From Acidimicrobiia bacterium (GTDB taxonomy: Bacteria > Actinomycetota > Acidimicrobiia > Spongiisociales > UBA11373), in contig CP129495.1 in the NCBI GenBank assembly GCA_030584185.1, forward strand, positions 372,001 through 436,000: 64,000 nucleotides of DNA, given 5' to 3'. Made by a program: the position numbers and the translations under genes. The notes beneath the pieces are model-generated. The model was given only the letters and a program-made list of their open reading frames with translations. It ran no database searches and had not been told where the DNA came from. Of this stretch, positions 58,008 through 64,000 are shown one piece after another. The number at the start of each line of letters is the position of its first letter. Position 1 is the first letter of the stretch.

Positions 58008-60119
58008 ATGAACAACACCGCATCGGTTTCGACTTATCACCGGCTCTCCCGCGTGCTCCACGCCTCGCGGGCGATCGGATCGGCAACCGCCATGGTGCTG
58101 CTGGCGGCGGCGTCGCTGCTCTGGGACTGGCCACCAGGCCTGGTGGCTGCGGCTGCAGTGACGCCGCTGCTGATCGACTCGATGGTTCGAGTCCGCCATC
58201 CGGGAGCCAGCGCCGCCCCCTCCCTGATGCTCGACGCCACGGTGGTCTCGCTGGCAATCGCCCTCACCAGACCGCCTTTCGCCGCCCTGCTGGCTCCCCT
58301 GGCGGTGAGTGCCGCCCTTGCTCCGCTGGTCATGTCCGGCATCAGGGCCGCTCTGGTCGCCGGCTACGCCATGCTCGCCGTCGGCGGCACGACGGTCCTG
58401 GTCGATCGGGTGTTGGAGCCGGCGACATGGTCTGCCGGGGAGGCGGCCCTGCTGACCATCATCTCCTTCGTCGTGTTCGTCCCCTACCTGGGCCGGGTGG
58501 CGCTCGAGGCGACCCGGGACGAGGCGCGTCGCGCCCGGTATCGCTCCGACCTCGAGGCGCGCGAGGAGCGGCTGAGGACCCTCTTCGAGGGCCTTCCCGT
58601 CGGGGCGTACCGAACCGCCCTCGACGGCACCATCCTCGAAGCCAACCCGGCCCTGGTGTCCCTGCTCGGCTATTCGGACCGGGAGTCGCTGGTGGGGCAG
58701 TCGGCCCTGGTGACCTACGCCTCCCCGGCCGATCGCGCCGCCTGGGCGGCGAGCACCGACGAGACCGGCTCCCTGCCTGCCGTACTGCACCGGATGCGGC
58801 GGCGCGACGGCACCCAGATGTGGGTGCGCGACAGTGCCCGAGCCGTCACCGACGCCCAGGGCAGCGTGCTCTACTTCGAGGGCACCCTGGAGGACGTCAC
58901 CGAGGAGGGACGCCGGCAGGCCTACGAGAGAGCGATCTTCGCCCTGTCGCGCGGCCTGCTCACAGAACGCACCCAGGAGGCGATCCGGGCAGGGCTCGAC
59001 GAGCTCCTCCTCGCCGCCGAGGTCACGTCGGTGTTCGTGGAGCGCAACTCGGAGCACCCGGTGCTGGGGCCGTGCTCATCGCTGGTCTACGAGGCCGACG
59101 CCGAGGATCTGGTCGTCGACTACGACCGCTGGACCATGACGCCCTGGGCCGACATGCCCCAGGCCTTCGCCCATCTCTCCCAGGGCCTCCCGTTCTCCTT
59201 CGATGTCACCCAGCTGGACGGCCCGGAGCGAGCCCTCTACGCGGGTGTCGCTACCAAGCGCGAGCTGGACGTCCCCATCTTCATCGGCGAGCGATGGGTG
59301 GGCCTGGTGGGGCTGACCGACAGCACCGGCAGCCGGGAGTGGGACGAGCGCGACGTGAGGCTCCTGCAGACCGTCGCCGAGATGATCGGCGCCTCGTGGG
59401 AGCGCGATGCGCAGCAGGAGCGTCTGGAGCAGCTGGTGCGAGCCAAGGACGAGTTCGTCGCCTCGGTGAGCCATGAGCTTCGCACGCCCCTGACGGCGGT
59501 CGTGGGGGCGGCCAGCCTCCTCCACTCCGAGACCGACCTCGCCGACTCCGATCGGGAGGAGCTCACCGCCCTTCTCGCCGCCCAGAGCACCGAGGTGGCA
59601 CACATCGTCGAGGACCTGCTGGTGGCGGCGCGCGCCGACATCGGCCGGGTGGCGGTGGCCGCCCGCCAGTTCGACCTTCCCGTGTTGGTCGGTGCCGTGG
59701 TCGGTGCCCTGCCCGGCCCGGATCGGGACGCCGTGACGCTTGACATCCAGGCTCTTGAGGCCTGGGGCGATCCGACGCGGGTCCGCCAGGTGCTGCGCAA
59801 CCTGCTCACCAACGCCTTCCGCTACGGGGGAGGCAAGGTCGCGGTGCGGGCTTCCGTCGTCAGCGGCGAGGTCAGGGTCGATGTGTGCGACGACGGGCCT
59901 GGTATCCCCGAGCACCTCCGGGAGAAGGTGTTCGAGCCGTACGAGCGTGCCCACGACATCGCCACCCAACCGGCGTCGGTCGGTCTCGGCTTGACCATCT
60001 CCCGCCAGTTGGCCCGGCTGATGGGAGGTGACATCGTCTACTCGTACGAGGGTGGCGTGAGCACCTTCACCTTCACCCTTCCCGCCAAGGCTCCCGCCGA
60101 TACGCCGGCGGACGGCTGA
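58008..60119 (+). CDS. Membrane PAS-GAF histidine kinase
   Basis: A 703-residue sensor kinase. Residues 20-160 hold about five hydrophobic helices; about 175-295 is a PAS domain ('LRTLFEGLPVGAYRTALDG'); about 310-470 a GAF-like domain; then HisKA with phospho-His in 'ASVSHELRTPLTAVVGAASL', and HATPase_c with 'LRNLLTNAFRYGGG' (N box), 'DDGPGIPEHL' and 'GLGLTISRQLARLMGG'. ATG 58008 has GAGG 7 nt upstream; ATG 57969 is an in-frame alternative. No response regulator lies beside it, so it is an orphan here. The signal is unknown. Confidence 0.9.
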   Translation: MNNTASVSTYHRLSRVLHASRAIGSATAMVLLAAASLLWDWPPGLVAAAAVTPLLIDSMVRVRHPGASAAPSLMLDATVVSLAIALTRPPFAALLAPLAVSAALAPLVMSGIRAALVAGYAMLAVGGTTVLVDRVLEPATWSAGEAALLTIISFVVFVPYLGRVALEATRDEARRARYRSDLEAREERLRTLFEGLPVGAYRTALDGTILEANPALVSLLGYSDRESLVGQSALVTYASPADRAAWAASTDETGSLPAVLHRMRRRDGTQMWVRDSARAVTDAQGSVLYFEGTLEDVTEEGRRQAYERAIFALSRGLLTERTQEAIRAGLDELLLAAEVTSVFVERNSEHPVLGPCSSLVYEADAEDLVVDYDRWTMTPWADMPQAFAHLSQGLPFSFDVTQLDGPERALYAGVATKRELDVPIFIGERWVGLVGLTDSTGSREWDERDVRLLQTVAEMIGASWERDAQQERLEQLVRAKDEFVASVSHELRTPLTAVVGAASLLHSETDLADSDREELTALLAAQSTEVAHIVEDLLVAARADIGRVAVAARQFDLPVLVGAVVGALPGPDRDAVTLDIQALEAWGDPTRVRQVLRNLLTNAFRYGGGKVAVRASVVSGEVRVDVCDDGPGIPEHLREKVFEPYERAHDIATQPASVGLGLTISRQLARLMGGDIVYSYEGGVSTFTFTLPAKAPADTPADG

Positions 60120-60123
60120 GCCT

Positions 60124-60708
60124 TCACGCCACCTCTCCCCCTGCGGCGGCGACTCGCTGCAACGCTCGCTCCCCATCGCCTGGCTGCAGGTCGACGGCGG
60201 CCACGCAGCCGGTGGGCACGATCACCTCCCACCCGGCGGCCAAGCCGTCCAGTGCGGTCTCCGCCACGCAGTAGTCGGTGGCCAGCCCCACCACCACCAG
60301 CCGAGCGATCCGATGCTCCCGCAGGAGCCCGGCGAGGGCGGTGGGCACGGTCTCTCCGGTCACCGGATGGCGCATGGTGAACCCGGAGTAACCGTCCTCG
60401 CCGCCGGCGCCCTTGTGGACGACCGGCCCGATCACCGGTAGCGCCGGGTGGAACTCGGCGCCCCAGGTACCGGCCACGCAGTGGACCGGCCAGATGCCGC
60501 CGTCCTTGGCGAAGTGCGGGGTGTCGGGTGGATGCCAGTCGGCGGTGTACACCACCGGTGCGCCGGCGTCTGCAGCCCGCCAGATCTCGGCGCCCACGGC
60601 GGCGACGACGGCCTCGGCACCCTGCACGTAGAGGCTGCCGCGCGGGTCGGCGAAGTCATTCTGCACGTCGACCACCACCAGGGCGGTCTCCGGGTCGTAC
60701 TCGACCAT
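60124..60708 (-). CDS. pncA: Nicotinamidase/isochorismatase-family hydrolase
   Basis: A 194-residue cysteine hydrolase. Asp14 in 'VVVDVQNDFADP', Lys in 'VVHKGAGGEDGYSGF', and nucleophile Cys in 'VGLATDYCVAETALDG' form the PncA triad; metal ligands occur in 'ADWHPPDTPHF'. It converts nicotinamide to nicotinate for NAD salvage. It is divergent from pncB, which uses that product, making the assignment firm. Confidence 0.93.
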   Translation of the reverse strand: MVEYDPETALVVVDVQNDFADPRGSLYVQGAEAVVAAVGAEIWRAADAGAPVVYTADWHPPDTPHFAKDGGIWPVHCVAGTWGAEFHPALPVIGPVVHKGAGGEDGYSGFTMRHPVTGETVPTALAGLLREHRIARLVVVGLATDYCVAETALDGLAAGWEVIVPTGCVAAVDLQPGDGERALQRVAAAGGEVA

Positions 60709-60714
60709 GACCGG

Positions 60715-60720
60715 AGCCTA
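60715..60720 (-). promoter_or_regulatory. Leaderless -10 box TAGGCT for pncA
   Basis: TAGGCT, 6-nt spacer, ATG at 60708. Confidence 0.5.
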
Positions 60721-60745
60721 TCGCCGGGTGACGGCACCGGGTGGG

Positions 60746-60751
60746 TAGCCT
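60746..60751 (+). promoter_or_regulatory. Leaderless -10 box TAGCCT for pncB
   Basis: TAGCCT, 7-nt spacer, GTG at 60759; 25 bp from the pncA box. Confidence 0.5.
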
Positions 60752-60758
60752 CGGCGAC

Positions 60759-62312
60759 GTGGACCGACCCCAGCCACCAGACGCCGGCGCCCTAATCGTC
60801 GACCTCTACGAGCTCACGATGGCCCGGCTCTACTTCGAAGAGGGCCTGCACGAGACGCAGGCACTGTTCGAGCACTCCTTCCGCACCCACCCCGACTACG
60901 GAACCCACCAGGCGGGGTACTGCATCCACGCCGGCGTGGCCGACCTCCTCGACTGGATGGCGCGATTCGCCTTCACCCCCCGGGATCTCGAATACCTGGC
61001 CACCCTGACCGACCCCGGGGGTCGGCGACTGTTCGATTCCGCCTTCCTGAACTGGCTGGGCGGCATCGATCTCGATGGGGTGATGCTGAGCACCGTCCCC
61101 GAAGGCCGGGTGGTCCACGCCGGGGTCACCCTCACCATGGTGGAGGGACCGCTCGCCGTCGCCCAGATCATGGAGACGGCGTTGCTCAACCGGCTCGCCT
61201 ACCCGACCCTGATCGCCACCAAAGCGAGCCTGGTCGCCGAGAGCGCCCGGGGCAGGCCGGTCTTCGAGTTCGGAGTGAGGCGCGGCCCTTCCGACGGGGC
61301 GGCGGCAGGCACCCGGGCGGCACTGATCGGAGGGGCCACCTCCACCTCGTTCGTCGGGGCGGCTCGGGACGCTGGCGTGGCCCCGTCCGGAACCCACGCC
61401 CACTCGATGGTGCAGGTTTCGATGGCTCTCGGCCTGGGCGAGGTCGAAGCCTTCCGCGCCTACTCCCGCCTCTACCCCGACTCCTGCCTGCTCCTGGTCG
61501 ACACCGTGGACACCCTGGAGAGCGGGGTGCCCAACGCCATTCGCGTGTTCCAGGAGCTTCGAGCGGCCGGGCACGAGCCGGTCGGCATTCGCCTCGACTC
61601 GGGAGACCTGGCACACCTGGCGGTGCGGTCCGCCCGCATGCTCGACGACGCCGGGTTCGGCGACACGACGATCGTCCTCTCCGGAGGCCTCGACGAGCTC
61701 GCCATCTGGCAGATCATGACCCAGATCGAGCAGGAGGCGGGGAGTTACGGGATGGAACCCGAGGCGCTGATAGCCCGGCTGGCGTTCGGCGTCGGAACCA
61801 GTCTGATCACCTCGCAGGGGGCACCCTCCCTGGACGCCGTGTACAAGCTGGTGGCGCTGCGCCGCGACGGCGCCTGGCTGCCGGCGGTGAAGGTGTCGGA
61901 GACGCCCCGCAAGACGGTGATCCCGGGACGCAAGCAGGTGGTGCGAATCTACGACGGCAGGGGGCGAGCCACGGCCGACGTCATGGCCCTCGAGGACGAG
62001 GACCTCTCCGCAGCCGCGACGATCGAGTTGCGTCACCTGCACGAGCAGGACGTGATGCGGGTCCTGTCCCGGAACGAGATCGGGAAGATCGAGCGGCTCC
62101 CGGTGCTCGCCTGGGCTGAGGGACGCCGGGTGATGGCTCCCGAGCCCATCGAGGTTCTCCGACGGCGACGGAACGACGACCTGGAACGACTGGATCCCGG
62201 CGTGCGCCGCATGATGCACCCCCACATCCACCACGTGTCGCTCACCCGCGCCCTCTGGGACCTCCGGCAGCAGACGGTGGCGGCTGCCCTGGGCGCCACG
62301 CCACCGGACTGA
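60759..62312 (+). CDS. pncB: Nicotinate phosphoribosyltransferase
   Basis: A 517-residue enzyme making nicotinate mononucleotide from nicotinate and PRPP. N-terminal 'LIVDLYELTMARLYFEEGLH', 'FEFGVRRGPSDGAAAGTRAA' and 'GIRLDSGDLAHLAVRSARML' are family motifs, the last covering the phosphoribosyl site; 'GTHAHSMVQVSMALG' carries the conserved His. GTG 60759 is chosen over a longer frame because of the -10 box 7 nt upstream. The C-terminus is longer than in many homologues. Confidence 0.93.
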   Translation: MDRPQPPDAGALIVDLYELTMARLYFEEGLHETQALFEHSFRTHPDYGTHQAGYCIHAGVADLLDWMARFAFTPRDLEYLATLTDPGGRRLFDSAFLNWLGGIDLDGVMLSTVPEGRVVHAGVTLTMVEGPLAVAQIMETALLNRLAYPTLIATKASLVAESARGRPVFEFGVRRGPSDGAAAGTRAALIGGATSTSFVGAARDAGVAPSGTHAHSMVQVSMALGLGEVEAFRAYSRLYPDSCLLLVDTVDTLESGVPNAIRVFQELRAAGHEPVGIRLDSGDLAHLAVRSARMLDDAGFGDTTIVLSGGLDELAIWQIMTQIEQEAGSYGMEPEALIARLAFGVGTSLITSQGAPSLDAVYKLVALRRDGAWLPAVKVSETPRKTVIPGRKQVVRIYDGRGRATADVMALEDEDLSAAATIELRHLHEQDVMRVLSRNEIGKIERLPVLAWAEGRRVMAPEPIEVLRRRRNDDLERLDPGVRRMMHPHIHHVSLTRALWDLRQQTVAAALGATPPD

Positions 62313-62396
62313 GTCTCACCCTCCTCTCATCGCATCCTGAGGGTCCGATCAGATGGGCATGTCATCGTGCCGGTCATCGACAGGAGGTTCCAGACC

Positions 62397-62972
62397 ATGA
62401 AGAAGACGATCGCCCTCGCCGTACTGATGGCCGTGACCGTCGTCGCCTGTGGCGGCGACGGTGGCGCCGCGGGAGGCGTGGCCAGCATCGACGACCCGGC
62501 GGCGGTGACCACCACCGCTGCGGACCAGGCGGCCGCCGCCGCCGAGGAGGCGGCCCTCGAGTTCACCGAGTGCCTGCGCGACGAGGGCCTCGACGTGGAC
62601 GATCCCGTGTTCGACGAGAACGGGAGTTGGGACTTCCGCAGCCAGCTCGGCATGAGCCAGGGGCGGCCCGACGAGGCCACCCGGGCCGCCCTCGACGCCT
62701 GCCGCCCGCTCCTGGAGGGTGTGGTCACCAGTTTCGAGAGGGAGGACCTGACCGAGTTCGAGGACGACCTCCTGGCGTTCGCCCAGTGCATGCGTGATGA
62801 GGGCATCGACTGGCCCGACCCCGATCTCACCGCCATCGGATCCGGAGGCGGCGAAGGTGGGGGGCGCCCGTTCGGCGACTCCGCGATCGACATGGAGGAC
62901 CCCGAGGTCCAGGCGGCGATCGACGCCTGCCGGGTCGAGTTCTCGTTCGGTCCGAGCGGGGAAGGATCCTGA
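62397..62972 (+). CDS. Lipoprotein with two CMRDEG-type repeats
   Basis: A 191-residue lipoprotein: signal 'VLMAVTVVACGGDG' with Cys near 18. It contains a repeated motif, 'FTECLRDEGLDVDDP' and 'FAQCMRDEGIDWPDPDL', and 'ALDACRPLL'/'AIDACRVEF' after each, so the mature part is a tandem duplication. This family is common in Actinobacteria next to MacAB-like efflux genes; function unknown. GGAGG lies 9 nt before the ATG. The next gene starts 1 nt after its stop codon. Confidence 0.82.
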   Translation: MKKTIALAVLMAVTVVACGGDGGAAGGVASIDDPAAVTTTAADQAAAAAEEAALEFTECLRDEGLDVDDPVFDENGSWDFRSQLGMSQGRPDEATRAALDACRPLLEGVVTSFEREDLTEFEDDLLAFAQCMRDEGIDWPDPDLTAIGSGGGEGGGRPFGDSAIDMEDPEVQAAIDACRVEFSFGPSGEGS

Positions 62973-64000
62973 ATGAGCAAGCGACTCATCCTCACCCTCG
63001 GCGCCTCCATCGCCGTGGTGGCGATCACCGGCGCCGCGGTCATCTACACCAACGGTGGCGGCGGATCAGCCGAGCCGGCGGACACCTCGAATCTGGAGAC
63101 GGTCCAGGTACGCGACATGGTCGAGGTGACCACCCTCGCCGGAACCCTCGGGTTCCCGGAGAGCGACCCGGTGGCGGCACGGGCCAACGGCACTGTCACC
63201 GCCGTGGCCGAGGGTGGTGCCCTCGTCGTCGAAGGGGACCAGTTGTTCGCCGTCGACGGCGAGCCGGTGGTGCTCCTGCTGGGGGCGCTGCCCGCCTACC
63301 GCGACCTGGGTCTCGACCCCGTGCTGCACCCGGTCGCCCCGGGGCGGCAGGGAACGGTCACCTCACTCCCCGCGGCGGGCGACTTGATCCCCTTCGGAGG
63401 CGAGCTGCTTCGCATCGACGATGTCCCGGTGATCCTCCTCGAGGGCGATGTGCCTGCTTGGCGCGTCCTGCGCAACGGCAGCACCGGACGCGACGTGGAG
63501 CAGTTGGAGGCGGCCCTGGTCTCCCTGGGCTACGACCCCGACGCCACGGTCGTCGTCGACGAGGAGTTCACCGCGGCCACCGAGGCGATGGTCCGGGAGT
63601 GGCAGGAGGCCTCCGGCCTCGAAGTGGATGGGCGGTTCACCCCCGGTGACGCCGTGTTCCTCCCCGGTCCCGCTGAGATCGAGCAGGTCCAGGCGAGCGT
63701 CGGGACATTCGCCTCCCCGACTGCGCCGATTCTCACCGCCCAGGTGGGCGCCGAGCCGATCGAAGGCGACGACGTGCGCCAGCTTCAGGAGGCCTTGGTG
63801 AGGCTGGGCCACGAAGTCCCGGTCTCCGGGGTGTTCGACGAGGCGACCAGGACGGCGGTGACGGCATGGCAGCGCGCCGTGGGCGCCGAGCCCGACGGCG
63901 TCGTCCACCTGGGTGAGGTGGTGTTTCTCCCGGAGCCGGTCCGGGTGACCGACGCCCTGGTGACGGTGGGCCGCCCGGTGAGCAACGGGACCCCGGTGCT
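62973..64000 (+). CDS. Peptidoglycan-binding/HlyD-like adaptor, N-terminal part (runs off window)
   Basis: The open frame from ATG 62973 continues past the window for at least 342 residues. One N-terminal membrane helix ('LTLGASIAVVAITGAAVIY') precedes a lipoyl/barrel-hybrid-like region with 'VAPGRQGTVTSLPAAGDLI', then two PG_binding_1 modules: 'DVEQLEAALVSLGYDPDA' and 'DVRQLQEALVRLGHEVPVSG'. The layout matches the actinobacterial adaptor of MacAB-type ABC efflux systems, so ABC transporter genes are expected just downstream. AAGGA lies 6 nt before the ATG. Confidence 0.8.
   Translation, partial: MSKRLILTLGASIAVVAITGAAVIYTNGGGGSAEPADTSNLETVQVRDMVEVTTLAGTLGFPESDPVAARANGTVTAVAEGGALVVEGDQLFAVDGEPVVLLLGALPAYRDLGLDPVLHPVAPGRQGTVTSLPAAGDLIPFGGELLRIDDVPVILLEGDVPAWRVLRNGSTGRDVEQLEAALVSLGYDPDATVVVDEEFTAATEAMVREWQEASGLEVDGRFTPGDAVFLPGPAEIEQVQASVGTFASPTAPILTAQVGAEPIEGDDVRQLQEALVRLGHEVPVSGVFDEATRTAVTAWQRAVGAEPDGVVHLGEVVFLPEPVRVTDALVTVGRPVSNGTPV

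Noticed and set aside
1-64000. CRISPR arrays, insertion sequences or prophage
   Set aside because: No regularly spaced repeats, transposase, integrase or phage structural motifs were seen; the only notable direct repeat is the rnpB 3' end.

Overview
The window is high-GC DNA from an actinobacterium, most likely an uncultured Acidimicrobiia-like lineage (inference). The marks are a WhiB-type Fe-S regulator, two F420-type luciferase-like oxidoreductases, a DEDD exonuclease/GIY-YIG fusion, an RNase HI gene beside a coiled-coil zinc-ribbon gene (as in Mycobacterium), lipoproteins with Thr/Ala-rich stalks, and many genes whose -10 box TANNNT lies 6-9 nt before the start codon, implying leaderless mRNAs. 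Genes are packed, often with 4-nt ATGA-type overlaps. I see no tRNA, CRISPR array, transposase or integrase. The only stretch over 300 bp without a protein gene holds the RNase P RNA.

Layout: 1-2000 (minus) a QueG-like fragment, a Cys-rich miniprotein and a NYN-domain protein. 2010-11007: M1 peptidase lipoprotein, gnd-zwf, pntAa-pntAb-pntB (NADPH supply), a nitroreductase and metK, which appears to start at ATT. 11063-14591: a glycine-betaine/choline-type ABC importer. 14659-20631: TrmH methyltransferase, cupin, exonuclease/GIY-YIG fusion, threonine dehydratase and a two-AAA-domain Cdc48-like ATPase. 20628-28030: cytochrome c maturation System I (ccmA,B,C,D-like,E,F,H, a TPR protein, CcmG-like), preceded by a TlpA-like lipoprotein and an Lgt-like membrane protein.

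28052-36762: a PPOX-fold protein, a thioredoxin-fold lipoprotein whose active site is split by an in-frame TGA exactly where the first Cys belongs (probable selenoprotein), glutaryl-CoA dehydrogenase, WhiB, rnpB, and a hypothetical gene trapped between rnpB and a second, decaying copy of the rnpB 3' end. Small lipoprotein and membrane genes follow, then a frameshifted aquaporin and an F420 oxidoreductase. 36769-45224: second F420 oxidoreductase, a split TauE pair, YdjM-like protein, RNase HI, zinc-ribbon protein, a heme/iron ABC importer, CoA-binding protein and glutamate dehydrogenase.

45231-57538 (mostly minus) looks like amine or polyamine uptake and oxidation: FAD amine oxidase, two aldehyde dehydrogenases, a PLP aminotransferase, potABCD and a YtcJ-like amidohydrolase. 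A lysine-rich 30-residue peptide gene and a LuxR-type regulator with a degenerate receiver lie inside it. 57629-64000: small DUF4177-like protein, PAS-GAF histidine kinase, divergent pncA/pncB for NAD salvage, and a lipoprotein plus peptidoglycan-binding adaptor that probably begins a MacAB-like efflux operon running off the window.
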